Of a DNA stretch of 64,000 nt, positions 1-11,880 are shown in pieces. Each line of letters starts with the position of its first letter. Position 1 is the stretch's first letter. Position numbers and translations under genes: made by a program. The stretch covers positions 7,047,400 through 7,111,399 of the forward strand of contig OY848924.1 in NCBI GenBank assembly GCA_963693285.1, in the 5' to 3' direction. The stretch comes from Xestospongia muta (taxonomy: Eukaryota; Porifera; Demospongiae; Haplosclerida; Petrosiidae). The notes under the pieces are model-generated. The model ran no database searches. It was not told where the DNA came from and saw nothing but the letters and a program-made list of their open reading frames with translations.

Positions 1-471
1 CCATACAGCTGGTCCCAGTACAGATGAATGCAATGAAAAATTAACATTTAGTAAAAATTAAAAGTAAAAACAGTCTTCGATTCCATGATGTGGCTGAAAA
101 AACGTGACTCCACTACCACCAAATAATCTGTCAAATTATCATATAATTTTAATAAATAAGACTTTTCAAACATATTTGTGCAATGTAATTATATTAGTTC
201 TCCAATGAGTTATATTGTAGTTAATATAAAAAGTGTTTACCCTCTTTTTCTTAATATTTAAAACAATGAAAGATGTATAAAAGATGATATAATTGTAAAA
301 ACAAAACTCAATTCAAAAAATAGGAGATATGAAGATTACTAAACCATGATGACTAATTGTTTATAACTAATCAAACCATAGAAATTATTAATAATTAATT
401 TGATGTACATTTACTTCCTGTCTTCTTTCTTTTAAAAGTGTATGTAAATGACAAGAACATTGCATTTCAAT
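1..471. other. Left flank, no firm gene
   Basis: This is AT-rich sequence upstream of the first vWA gene. I see no exon that I can defend. The minus strand around 61-120 reads openly for about 18 residues with no recognisable domain. The upstream module with a TATA box that precedes genes C, E, F, G and I is not recognisable here, so gene A belongs to an older branch of the array. Confidence 0.5.
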
Positions 472-2362
472 ATGAAGTTACTCCTGTTTGCAGTGGTATT
501 CTATTTGGCAGTTAATGGCAAAGCTCAGGACTGTACTGCTCTAGCTAATGCTGGTAACTGTAATTTCTACACTCAGTGTGTAGAGGCAAGATTTCAATGT
601 GGTACTAATGGATATCCTAGGGCTTATGGTGACAGATACTGTCATCAATTCACAAATGAGCGAACCTGTTTTACATCTGCAGTAAGTTTTATTCATTTTT
701 CTTTTAAAATAGGTTTATTAATTTCATATACAGGGTAAAACATCGGTTAATAATACCAACATTTGTCTCATGAGGGCCATTTTGAATAGTTATGTCTACA
801 ACTCAGCTGGAACATGCAGTCAATTACAGACACAAGCTTTCAACAATCAGTCATCCTGTTATACTAGCAATAGATTCTGTACTGACATTCTTTTGAGTGT
901 TACTAATTTGAATTGCCTTGCCTATGAAGTTTTTTCCAGCAATGATTTTTGGAATAGGCAAGCAATTCAACAGGTTTGAGACCAATAATCTTGTCAATTC
1001 TATTATTGATCACACATAGATTCTTGACACAGCAACTACATGTACCAAGCAAGTAGCCAATAGTTTCTTATCTTCTGTGGATGGTTGGATATCAAATGCT
1101 GAACAACCTGTTACACGTCAACTCCTTCAAACTCTGAAGGAGCTTCTTGGAGGTTAGCATGCATGCACAGTACAACTGTTAATTATTACAATCATCTATG
1201 CGTTATAGGTTGCAAATCTGGTCTTGATATTATCTTTGTGTTGGATGCTTCTGGAAGTGTAGGTATCTTACACTTTGTTACAATGAAGAGTTTTGTTAAA
1301 ACTATCATCTCTAACTTTGAAATTGGGGCTGATAAAACAAGTGTTGGAGTTATACGATTTGCAAGCTCAGCTTCTATTGTAATTCCACTTGGTTCAATTA
1401 ACAATGCTGCACAGCTAAATAATTCTATTACTAATATTTACTATACTAATGGAGGAACAGCTACACATTTAGCTTTAAATCTATTACAAACTGCCTTTAA
1501 TAATTCTCGTACAAGTCAAGGAGTCCCTCAAGTAGCTATAGTGTTTACTGATGGTCAGTCCAATTCACCAAGTTCAACTGCTCAAGCTGCACAGTTAGTT
1601 CATGATGCTGGCATAGTGGTCTACTCCTTTGGTATTGGAAGTGGTATTGACACAACTGAACTAAATGCTATTGCTTCTAGTTCTAACAATGTCTTTGTTA
1701 TCTCAAACTTCTCTCCAAGTCAATTTGCTGCCAAACTGCTCCCACTACAAACATCAGCTTGTACAAGTAAGTACTTACATTAAAAGTTATAATCAAAATA
1801 ATCTATTTTATCTCAAATAGCTCCAGCTGTTGCTTCTATAAATGATAGTATTCTAGCAAGTCTTGGTCAGAATGAGTCCCGTTTGTTGCAATATGCTTTC
1901 CCCTCTGAAGGATTTACAGTAAAAGTTGATATCATATCTGGACAACTGAAAATGCAGGGATCATTTTCAGTACGAAACCCAACTTCTTTAACATCTGATT
2001 TCTCAGTCCAAAGTGATGACACTACTGGTATAGATTACTTTGTAAGTCCTGCTTTACGTCAGTCATCTAATGGGTCATCACCAAATACAACAGCTAGTGT
2101 CTACCTATCATTTGTGGGTTTACAAGCTAACAACACATTCATACTCAATACAACATATGGAAATACAACATATGGAGATACAACAAGCAGTGGTAAAGCA
2201 CAAATGCATGCATGAAACTTAATACATGTTAATATGTTAGCTAGTACATTAATGATCCAATTATAACATTTAATTACACTATATATATTTACAGCATTAG
2301 GAGTGAAAACAGTCTACATACCACTATTGGTCCTGGTGGTTGTGCTCTTTGTTGTGCTATAA
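472..2362 (+). CDS. vWA gene A: secreted/GPI-type vWA-domain protein, 6 exons
   Basis: Exons by alignment with the other copies: 472-681, 734-973, 1020-1152, 1209-1766, 1821-2192, 2295-2362, all GT-AG and in phase, giving about 526 aa. The start at 472 is chosen because every paralogue begins MKLLLF; an in-frame ATG at 448 is not conserved. Signal peptide about 1-18 (cleavage after VNGKA). Exons 1-3 form a module with about 12 Cys. Exon 4 is a vWA domain (about 195-380) with MIDAS residues DASGS (207-211), the GGTATH loop Thr and FTDGQS, so it should bind a divalent cation and a protein ligand. Exon 5 is a linker without the Arg4 site of most paralogues. Exon 6 is a 21-residue hydrophobic end with no cytoplasmic tail, as in GPI-anchor signals. 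No substrate or partner is known; a role in adhesion or recognition is inferred from the architecture. Confidence 0.85.
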
Positions 2363-3333
2363 TGAAGATAGAAGTGCTTCCCTTTTACAATAATTTGTTA
2401 ACAGTACAGGTCATGTGTTTGAGTAGTTTCACAACAATGTAGTGGTGACACTTAGTATATATTGAATGCATATTTGTTATACTTGTATACATTTTGTGGA
2501 AGTTTCACTTAAATATTGTGTACATGCATGTGTTATCTAAGTCATATATGACTTCTTTGTTTACATTTATAGAAGAAGTAAATTAAACAAGTCATACATG
2601 ACTTGTTTAAACAAACCTTTTGCTTTCAAAACAATACTTTTGCTTTCATTATAAGGTTATAAGGTTAACCATCAATATGAACATCTAGTCTTAACTTAAT
2701 AAAGATGGGTGGAAGTCATATACAAGCAATATATAGTAATATTGCAAATTTACTGATATATAAAGTTGTATAAGTTTACTGTGGTAGTTTGGACCAGTTT
2801 TATAATGGAAAGCCAGCTCCCTCTCAGTGACAAAATTTGGTTTAGTTTCAGTTGCAAAATTTATATAATCAAAATATAAATCAGTTGTAAGTAGCTCTAA
2901 AGAGCTAACTTTGATTGTTGAGATTAAAAGTTGTGGTGCCTATATGAATAACATGAGTTATCTCATCACAATTAATCACTTATATCAACTATACAACTGT
3001 CATATTGGTTTTTGAAATTCTCAAATGCATTTACAAAATCAAATTGTTAACAAACAATTGTCTTATTCAATTGAATTGTGATTATGTGCACTGATACCAT
3101 AGTTGGAACTTCCCTGTTCATTTTTCAAAAGACTTGTTGGATATGGCTTGCTTGACTACAGTCTATAAAGGGTAGGTGTGATGTATTGACTTTTTATATA
3201 GTTAGTAACTTTATTAAGATGCAACCAATGGTATAACAGGATAACACAAACAATTTATAGTAAAGGTGGCATAGAGCACTTAGGGGACAGGAAATAGCAA
3301 ATATGATAAGATTCATGAGAATACATAGCTATA
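2363..3333. repeat. Duplicated 3' flank block (copy 1)
   Basis: The 3' flank of gene A. From about 2215 to 3333 it matches 5085-6335, and its distal part (from about 2560) also matches 11900-12790. It holds one to two copies of a 45-bp palindromic repeat (2545-2615, core AAGTCATATATGACTT) and no exon. It is interrupted at 3334 by the insertion described next. Confidence 0.75.
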
Positions 3334-4434
3334 ATGAAAGGCACTAAAGTGCCGAACCTCGCTGTAGTTTCTAAGTTATTTATAAATTCTATGCCAGCTT
3401 AGGCCCAGCTATGATGTTGTTATTGCAAGAAAATTTATTAACATTCCAGAAGGTGTGGTTATAAAATGGCAAGCTTTGTCATTCTGTATATACTCATTAA
3501 TTGTTGCTTGATTTCTAGCTTTGTCATGTTTGTGAAGCAGTAACTAAATAAGTGATAGTATCATTCAATTCCCAAGCAAGATTAAGTGCTACTTTCTTGA
3601 TGAAAAGTTTCTCTGAGTCTTTACATGACCCTTTAAAATCTATCAATATTTCATATACAAAATTTATTGTGACTTGAAGATGAAACCTTCTTTGGAAACG
3701 TCCCGTGGTACAAATATAAATCGATATATTATCTATTAGTAGCAGTCCTTTCAGTGCTTGGAGACGTTTCCTGAATGCGTTACTTCGCTCCAAGTCCACA
3801 AAACCTTTTTCAGAACTTTTCTAACGATTACTTCGACCAACGGCCTTCTGTCTTGCTGATCCGTATTCCTCTGAGATTGTTTACAACATACTAAAAAATC
3901 TCCACGTTAAGTTTTTTACTTTTCGAGAAACGGCACTTGACCTCTGCAGCCTGAAAAATCTATCAATATTTCATATACAAAATTTATTGTAACTTGAAGA
4001 TGAAACCTTCTTTGGAAACGTCCCGTGGTACAAATATAAATCGATATATTATCTATTAGTAGCAGTCTTTTCAGTGCTTGGAGACGTTTCCTGAATGCGT
4101 TACTTCGCTCCAAGTCCACAAAACCTTTTTCAGAACCTTTCTAACGATTACTTCGACCAACGGCCTTCTGTCTTGCTGATCCGTATTCCTCTGAGATTGT
4201 TTACAACATACTAAAAAATCTCCACGTTAAGTTTTTTACTTTTCGAGAAACGGCACTTGACCTCTGCAGCCTGAAAATTCTTTTGCGAGTTTTAAGCTTC
4301 TGTTTTCCTTGACGATGTTCTTGACACTACTGTTGTAAAGTCCACATGTTTTTCTATTCGTTGCTAAACGTTGGTAGCTGCTAATGCTTCGGTTGCCAAG
4401 TTATAGCAGTTCAAAAAAAACAACTCTGGTAACA

Positions 4435-4481
<47 letters not shown>

Positions 4482-4521
4482 ACTACAGTACCCTCGCTAT
4501 GCGCCCACGCACAGCGAGGTT
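3334..4521. mobile_element. 1.19-kb insertion with short terminal inverted repeats
   Basis: The paralogous site near 6333 reads straight through (CTATAACTAGG), while here about 1.19 kb is inserted between CTATA and ACTAGG. Close to the ends are inverted copies of AACCTCGCTG (3355-3364) and CAGCGAGGTT (4512-4521). A small hairpin (GGCACT/AGTGCC) lies at the left end. The inside is GC-richer than its surroundings, holds a 320-bp tandem duplication (about 3637-3956 and 3957-4276) and a CA microsatellite (4435-4476). Each repeat carries the same minus-strand reading frame starting MDLERSNAFRKRLQALK, which I do not recognise. No transposase or reverse transcriptase is visible, so this is a non-autonomous element. 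No clear target-site duplication was found. Confidence 0.6.
3637..4276. repeat. 320-bp direct tandem duplication inside the insertion
   Basis: The sequence starting TATCAATATTTCATATAC occurs at 3641 and again at 3961, and the two units stay nearly identical for the whole period (for example G/A at 3692/4012 and C/T at 3748/4068). Such similarity implies a recent duplication. Both units keep a minus-strand reading frame of about 55 shared residues, which then diverges at the duplication border. Confidence 0.85.
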
Positions 4522-4726
4522 AACTAGGTGAACATAATACCAAGGTATATTATGTTGACGTAGTTATATCTATGTATTCTTATTAGTCATGTGTACTTGG
4601 CCAAATACACATGACTAATACAATACAAGCAATACAGTACAGTAGATTTACTAATAGGAAGTTGTATGATGCATGCATATGTTTGAGAATTCACTACTAT
4701 AATGTTAATATTATTACTGCGGTGCT
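4522..4726. repeat. Palindrome-rich block (copy 1)
   Basis: Matches 6340-6544 and 12790-12995. It contains two inverted repeats: a 44-bp near-palindrome (AACTAGGT ... ACGTAGTT, imperfect here but complete at 6340-6383) and a 13-bp stem TTAGTCATGTGTA/TACACATGACTAA around a 10-base loop (4585-4621). At 4727 the match breaks off at GGTGCTAT and jumps into exon 5 of a gene-A copy, marking a duplication junction. Confidence 0.7.
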
Positions 4727-5207
4727 ATTTGTTGCAATATGCTTTTCCCTCTGAAGGATTTACAGTAAAAGTTAGTATCATATCTGGACAACTGAAAATG
4801 CAGGGATCATTTTCAGTATGAAACCCAACTTCTTTAACATCTGATTTCTCAGTCCAAAGTGATGACACTACTGGTATAGATTACTTTGTAAGTCCTGCTT
4901 TACGTCAGTCATCTACTGGGTCATCATCAAATACAACAGCTAGTGTCTACCTATCATTTGTGGGTTTACAAGCTAACAACACATTCATACTCAATACAAC
5001 ATATGGAAATACAACATATGGAGATACAACAAGCAGTGGTAAAGCACAAATGCATGCATGAAACTTAATACATGTTAATATGTTAGCTAGACATTAATGT
5101 TCCAATTATAACATTTAATTACACTATATATATTTACAGCATTAAGAGTGAAAACAGTCTACATGCCACTATTGGTCCTGGTGGTTGTGCTCTTTGCTGT
5201 GCTATAA
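4727..5207 (+). pseudogene. Truncated copy of gene A (exon 5 part + exon 6)
   Basis: Nearly identical to 1887-2362 of gene A: the exon 5 remnant runs 4727-5038 and exon 6 5140-5207 (tail LRVKTVYMPLLVLVVVLFAVL). All upstream exons are missing, and a CGA-to-TGA change gives an in-frame stop at 4819-4821. The 3' flank is duplicated along with it, so this is a segmental-duplication remnant rather than a retrocopy (intron 5 is retained). It is not expected to make protein. Confidence 0.9.
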
Positions 5208-6690
5208 TGAAGACAGAAGTGCTTCCCTTGCTTTTACAATAATTTGTTAACAGTACAGGTCATGTGTTTGAGTAGTTTTACAGCAATGTAGTGACACTTA
5301 GTATATATTGAATACATTTTTTGGAAGTTTCACTTAAATATTGTGTACGTGTGTTATCTAGTATAGAGAGACTTATTCAATAAATGGAAGTGTACAATAA
5401 CAAAGTGACTATTTCTTATTTTATAAGTATATACTTCAATGCTAGATGCTTATATCAATGACTGAAAATGAAAGTATAGTTTTGTTTGTTTGTTGTTTGC
5501 ATTTATAGAAAAGTAAACAAGTCATACATGACTTCTTTGTTTGCATTTATAGAACAAGTAAACAAGTCATACATGAGTTCTTTGTTTGCATTTATAGAAG
5601 AAGTAAACAAGTCATACATGATTTGTTTAAACAAATAAACAATACTTTTGCTTTCATTATAAGGTTATAAGGTTAACCATCAATATAAACATCTGGTCTT
5701 AACTTAATAAAGATGGGTGGAAGTCATATACAAGCAATATATAGTAATATTGCAAATTTACTGATATATAAGTTGTATAAGTTTACTGTGGTAGTTTGGA
5801 CCAGCTGTTTTATAATGGAAAGCCAGCTCCCTCTCAGTGACAAAATTTGGTTTAGTTTCAATTACAAAATTTATATAATCAAAATATAAATCAGTTGTAA
5901 GTGGCTCTAAAGTGCTAACTTTGATTGTTGAGATTAAAAGTTGTGGTGCCTATATGAATAACATGAGCTACCTCATCACAATTAATCACTTATATCAACT
6001 ATACAACTGTCATATTGGTTTTTAAAATTCTCAAATGCATTTACAAAATCAAATTGTTAACAAACAATTGTCTTATTCAATTGAATTGTGATTATGTGGA
6101 CTGATACCATAGTTGGAACTTCCCTGTTCATTTTTCAAAAGACTTGTTGGATACGGCTTGCTTGACTACAGTCTATAAAGGGTAGGTGTGATGTATTGAC
6201 TTTTTATATAGTTAGTAACTTTATTAAGATTCAACCAATGGTATAACAGAATAACACAATTTATAGTAAAGGTGGCATAGAGCACTTAGGGGACAGGAAA
6301 TAGCAAAATATGATAAGATTCATAAGAATACATAGCTATAACTAGGTGAACATAATACCAAAGTATATTATGTTGACCTAGTTATATCCATGTATTCTTA
6401 TTAGTCATGTGTACTTGGCCAAATACACATGACTAATACAATACAAGCAATACAGTACAGTAGGTTTACTGATAGAAGTTGTATGATGCATGCATATGTT
6501 TACACATTCACTATTATAATGTTAATATTATTACTGTGGTGCTATCATTGAACAAAGTTTTACTTACCTCCTTTATTGTCAAGTATAATCGTTCAATACA
6601 GTGGAATGATTAAGTGGTTTTATGGTACAATATGTTGCTTTGTTCCCAATAGGTCATTGTTAGATATCTACAAGGTTAGATAAATTTAGG
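5208..6690. repeat. Duplicated 3' flank and palindrome block (copy 2)
   Basis: Continues the pseudogene's 3' flank and matches 2215-3333, then 4522-4726, and as a whole 11900-13110. It includes three to four 45-bp palindromic units at about 5480-5640, the perfect 44-bp palindrome AACTAGGT...ACCTAGTT (6340-6383) and the 13-bp stem near 6399-6437. There is no exon. Confidence 0.75.
5480..5640. repeat. 45-bp palindrome-bearing tandem repeat
   Basis: Repeats of a unit reading TTTGCATTTATAGAAGAAG plus AACAAGTCATACATGACTT. The core is a dyad AAGTCAT/ATGACTT, so each unit can fold into a hairpin. The same satellite recurs near 2545-2615 and 11915-12072 with different copy number. The 45-base period is a multiple of three, which is why both strands read open for about 60 codons; I do not consider this coding. 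Confidence 0.8.
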
Positions 6691-8202
6691 GCTTACAATA
6701 TACAGAAATTGAGTTATCCATGTACAAAGAACAAACACATGCAATCAAATTAACACTATGGAAGATTTGTTTTCAATTCTTCTTTACAGTTATTGACCAC
6801 AAATATCGAAGGAATTAGTTAATTAAGAAGTATCTCAATCGTTTCATTTATCAAAGTTAACAATTGTATTCCAGTTGCTAGGCAGTCAAGATACATTTTG
6901 AAACAATCATCATTTTAAGTATACATGTCATAGACTGAGATCATATCTCAAATTAATGTGTATAAAAATGATATAAATAATTATACAGATTAATCTTTGG
7001 ATTTGAGGTGGTCCCACTTCTCATTTGATTGGCATCAAAGGGGACAAAGGAGACATAGGTGCTTGGTGTACCAAGAGCACCTGTCGTGGGTTACATTAAT
7101 TCTTTGTATATTTTGTGGTATATTTATTTATTTCTGTTTATAATTCCTACAATAACAATCATATAGGGGAGCAATACAACACACTCATGCAAGCACATAT
7201 TATTTCTAAGTTGGTTATTTGTTTTGTCAAGTATGTTAATTATCCATTAAATCTTGAACTCATGATGTACTAACACCTAGCATATCTAATTTGTGAACTC
7301 AATTGAACTCCTCCTGAGTTTAGATTACCTTCAATTTCAAGTCTTCTTTTGTTAACCTTAATTGTTGACCTCTGATCTATATGTACTTTGACAATAACAG
7401 AATCATGCATGCCTTTGTAGTAAGGACTAAATGGACCAGATACTATAGCACATGGTCTGCACTGCATGGGCTAGTACAAGTTATACTTGATATTACAATA
7501 GAAAATATAATGCATATGTATTAATTATTTATCTGGTGTGATAACATCATACCTACAGAAAAGTTTTATTTCATCCATAGTATATTATTAAATGTATTGT
7601 ACTTTGAGCATGTAAACTGGCATCTCATTACTATAAATAAAAAGTTTTTAGAGTTTCTAAATCGTATACACATTTGATCATCTTATCACCTGCACTAGCA
7701 ACAAAAACATTATAAGTCAAACAGCATTACCAGAACACTGTAATGATATTAGCATTATGGAAGATTCTGTTTTCAATTCTTCCTATATAGGTATTGACAA
7801 CTATAGAAGGAAATTAAGGAACATGTATTAACATGTATTATATCTAATTTTTGAACTCGATTGAACTCTTCCTGTTTCAATTTCCTCAAGTCTTCCTTTT
7901 GTCAACCTTGTTGAATTGACTTGCACTAAACTAGTGTCCAATGAATATAGTAAGTTCACTAATGCACTATCAACAACACATAATGACAACTACAAAAATC
8001 ATAATGAATGAATGCAATATTTATTAATATTTGGACTAGGTAGGAATATTAAGTCAGTGAAAGGTTTCTTACATAACAAACAAAATTTAAGTGTGTGTCA
8101 AAATTTTGAACACAATACCGTTCAATTTCAAAAATTAGACAATTCTATGAAAGTGGACTGCATTCAATCATTAATAGATCTACAACTTACAAGCTTTTCA
8201 AC
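6691..8202. other. Intergenic, old internal duplication
   Basis: No gene is supported. Two decayed copies of one sequence lie here: 6750-6830 resembles 7745-7825 (TATGGAAGATT...TTTTCAATTCTTC), and 7285-7375 resembles 7850-7915. A short plus-strand stretch at 7040-7060 reads GIKGDKGDIGA, collagen-like, but is isolated. The last 130 bases (8070-8165) match 18695-18795 upstream of gene D. Confidence 0.5.
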
Positions 8203-10352
8203 ATGAAGCTACTACTGTTTGCAGTTGTGTTCTACTTGGCAGTTACTGTCAAAGCTCAGGATTGTACAACTCTAGCTAATGCTGGTAACTGTGACTTCTA
8301 CACTCAGTGTGTAGAGGCAAGATTTCAATGTGGTGCTAATGGATATCCTCGTGGCTATGGTGACAAGTACTGCCGTCAATTGACAAACAAGCAAAGTTGT
8401 CTTACTCCTACAGTAAGTATTTAGTATTCTTCTAAAAGTTCTATGTAGTAGTAGCTACATGTGCTATGCACATGTCATGTGATACTTATGAATATTATTA
8501 GTGTTGTTAGAAATATACCAGCTGGACAGATACTATTCAGTCTGTCCAGGCAGAGTAGTTGTGACTACAATCACTACTATTACATTCTATTTTATTAAAT
8601 TTCATATATAGGGTCAAACATGGGTCAATAATACCAAGACTTGTCTTATGAAAGCCATCTTGAATAGTGACATTTACAAGTCAAATGGAACATGTAGTCA
8701 ATTAGAGACATTTGCTTTTAACAGCCACGCATCTTGTTATACAGATAATGGATTCTGTACTGACATTCTATTAAGTGCCACTAACCTTCATTGCCTTGCC
8801 TTTGAAGTCTTTGTCTGGAGAGATTTCTGGAATAAACAGGCAATTCAACAGGTTTGAAACTAATAAAATTGCTTATAACTGTGATGTATCACTTAAGGTT
8901 CTTAAAACAGTAACTACATGTGCAAAGCAGGCAGCTGATAGTTTCTTGTCTTCTGTGGATAGTTGGATATCAAACACTACACAACTTGTTACACGTCAAC
9001 TCCTTCAAACTTTGAAAAATCTTCTTGGAGGTATAATTGTGTATTTTTTATTGACTAATATAACCAATATAACTGTTTACAATATAGGTTGCAAATCTGG
9101 TCTTGATATTATCTTTGTGTTGGATGCTTCTGGAAGTGTAGGTATCTCACACTTTGTAACAATGAAAAGTTTTGTTAAAACTATCATCTCTAACTTTGAA
9201 ATTGGGGCTAACAAAACACGTGTTGGAGTTGTAAGATTTGCAAGCTCAGCTTCTATTGTAATTCCACTTGGTTCAATTAACGATGCTTCACTGCTAAATA
9301 CTTCTATTACTAATATTATTTATACTAGTGGAGGAACAGCTACACATTTAGCTTTAAATCTCTTGGAAACTGCCTTTAGTAATTCTCGTACAAGTCAAGG
9401 AGTCCCTCGAGTAGCTATAGTTTTTACTGATGGTCAATCCAATTCACAATCTTTAACTGCTCAAGCTGCACAGGCTGTTCATGATGCTGGTATAGTAGTC
9501 TACTCATTTGGTATTGGAGGTGGTGTCAACCTCAAGGAACTTAATACTATAGCTTCTAGTTCTAACAATGTCTTTGTTATTTTAAATTTTTCTCCAAGTC
9601 AATTTGCTGCACAACTGCTCCCACTACAAACAACAACTTGTACAAGTGAGTACTTACATTATATGTCATTGTTACATAATGTGACCTTTATCTTAAACAG
9701 CTCCAGCCAAAATATCTATTAATGTCAGTATACAAACAAGTCTTGGTATAAATGAGTATCGCTTGCTTCAATATAGCTTTCCTGATGAAGGTCTCATAAT
9801 AAAAATAAATATCATATCTGGACGATTGTTAATCTATGGATCATTTTCAGTAAGAAATCCTACTTCATTAACAGCTGATTTCTCCATTCAAAGTACAAGT
9901 ACTGGTATAGATTATTTTATAAGTCCTGACTTATATCAGTCATCTACTGGTGGTATGCAAACAAGTCGTCGACGTCGTCAAACTGGTTCACCATTAAACA
10001 CAACAGCTAATGTTTTTCTATCCATTGAGGGTCTAGACACAAATAATACATTCTCTCTTAATACAACATTTGGAGATACAGCTCCACCAACTATGACATT
10101 AACTACACCAATATTACCAACTATGACATTAACTACACCAATATCAACAGCCATGCCAACACCAACATCTACTCCTAGTGCAGGTAAACACCAAAATAAA
10201 AGCATATACTATAAGATATACCATTAGTACAATATCAATGCTCACATAATAATTACAACATTGCTCTATCTATATTTACAGCACTAGGACTGAAAACAGC
10301 CTACCTATCACTATTGACCCTGGTGGTTGTGCTCTTTGCTGTGCTGCTATGA
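8203..10352 (+). CDS. vWA gene B: with Arg4 site and Thr/Pro stalk
   Basis: Exons 8203-8412, 8612-8851, 8898-9030, 9088-9645, 9701-10183 and 10282-10352 give about 564 aa, the longest member. The MIDAS is complete (DASGS, GGTATH, FTDGQS). Its vWA carries the GVNLKELN variant in place of GIDTTELN. After the vWA, exon 5 has a furin-type site SRRRRQ (coded by 9964-9981); cleavage there would split the protein before the stalk. The stalk is extended by a 30-bp tandem repeat (about 10084-10143) encoding Thr/Pro repeats (PTMTLTTPI twice). The tail ALGLKTAYLSLLTLVVVLFAVLL fits a GPI signal. Exon 5 (second half), exon 6 and the 3' flank are shared almost exactly with gene G. Confidence 0.87.
10084..10160 (+). 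repeat. 30-bp coding minisatellite in the gene B stalk
   Basis: The unit ACCAACTATGACATTAACTA plus CACCAATATT is present twice in tandem and a partial third follows. Gene G carries one unit fewer at 38230-38275. The unit encodes Thr/Pro-rich residues, typical of an O-glycosylated stalk. Confidence 0.8.
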
Positions 10353-11880
10353 AGACAGAATACTTAAGGCCTCCTCTCCAATCTTATTGTAATCATAAAC
10401 TGTAATAGTTGCATTGTCGTTTACTATATAGTTGTGTTAGACATTTAGCAGAAGTCTTTATGTCCTCCATATTTTAACGATGAGCATTGGTTAGTAATAT
10501 AACACACAATAAGTATTAACTTCTATTTTTGTAGGATGACTAGCATATTTTTTCTTGTTGTTGCATATGTATACCAAATTATGTTTATTTTTGTTATAAT
10601 CATATGAGAGGAGTTTGTTATTAAAATAAACAATTGTTTTAAATAAAATTTTTGTAAATTAATATTATATTCATAGTCAGCATGTATACAAGCTAACACA
10701 ATAATAGGAGGTATACGTTAGTGTATATATAATTTATTCATATCATTAGTACATGTATACATATTGACCACATAAGTGAACACAGTTATTAGTTATCATA
10801 TAATAAAAAAGTGAAACAGTTATAATGAATATCATTTAATTGTATTACGCTAGCTATTATTGAAGATTTTAAAATGAAAATATAAACTTTGTAACTAACT
10901 AGACATGTATTATTACTGCTGTTATGAACAATGGTTGTATTTCAGTTGTCATCAAAGGTGATCTTATATGTACTCTGGTATATCATACATTTATAAAATA
11001 AAGAGCTACCATATGTGAGCTTAGTATCAACATAGTTCTTATATAATCAACCACCTGTCACTGCTAATATAGTGGTGGATCATTTTAACACAACAATTTG
11101 TTATTTGAGTGTCATGTCACTCATTGGATTTCCTTTTGTGATGTATAAGAATGGCAAACAGACATCATATAATGTGCATATAAAATGCCCAATATATATA
11201 TTATCATTTCCTCATATTATATTAAGTAGTTTCATTATGTAGCTGTTTATAGACTAATAATCCTAACTGGTTGTTTATTTGACTTACTAGCAAATGTGAT
11301 ATAGATTCTAAACTTGATTCTGAATGTATATGGTGATAACAGATACTATAATGTTAGCTAGTACATTCATTGGTGGTATAAGTAGTATATTTGATGATAT
11401 TTTCATACATGTACTAAATTCATATGTTATAATTGAAAGTACTAGTGTATAGTGCTTATTACATCCAATGATGTAGTTTTAAATTTGGATTATTTTTTAA
11501 AAATATTCTAGGATTAAATTTGAGCATATACAAATACAATAATTTGTATTATTGATTTGATCTCACAATTCAATTACCCATGTGATGGTGCTCAATATAT
11601 GAAGTTTCTGCTCTATTTACATCAAATACAAATGCTTTCTTCTCTTTAAATGTTGCTAGTGTTACATACAAGATTTGATGAATCAGTTTTAGTAAGGAAA
11701 TAAACAAAATACTCATGACCTTTAATCAACTAATGAGACTGAAACTGAAATTCTAACAATTATTTTAGAGAACTAGTCAGTAAGTAGCTGCAGTAATTTA
11801 AACTGTGAAAACTGTATAACAACTGTAACTGGTTACGTAACAGGACATCTTTGGAGCCCATTTCAAGCACCATATGAGAG
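10353..11880. other. Gene B 3' flank, no gene
   Basis: The first 480 bases (to about 10830) are duplicated after gene G at 38462-38960. The rest is AT-rich single-copy sequence without an exon I can support. Confidence 0.5.

Noticed and set aside
448..471. Upstream ATG extending gene A
   Set aside because: All other paralogues start at the MKLLLF methionine after CAACATG-like context; the extension would bury the signal peptide.
7022..7085. Collagen-like GIKGDKGDIGA on the plus strand
   Set aside because: Only three Gly-X-Y triplets in a row in a decayed region with no neighbouring exons; may be a relic but cannot be supported.
7270..7467. Minus-strand frame of 65 codons
   Set aside because: No domain, no splice context, and the plus-strand duplicate at 7850-7915 does not keep the frame.
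8775..9722. Long frame running through exons 2-5 of gene B and their introns
   Set aside because: Introns happen to be open in one frame; exon borders conserved in nine copies show normal splicing, and the frame in exon 2 is wrong.
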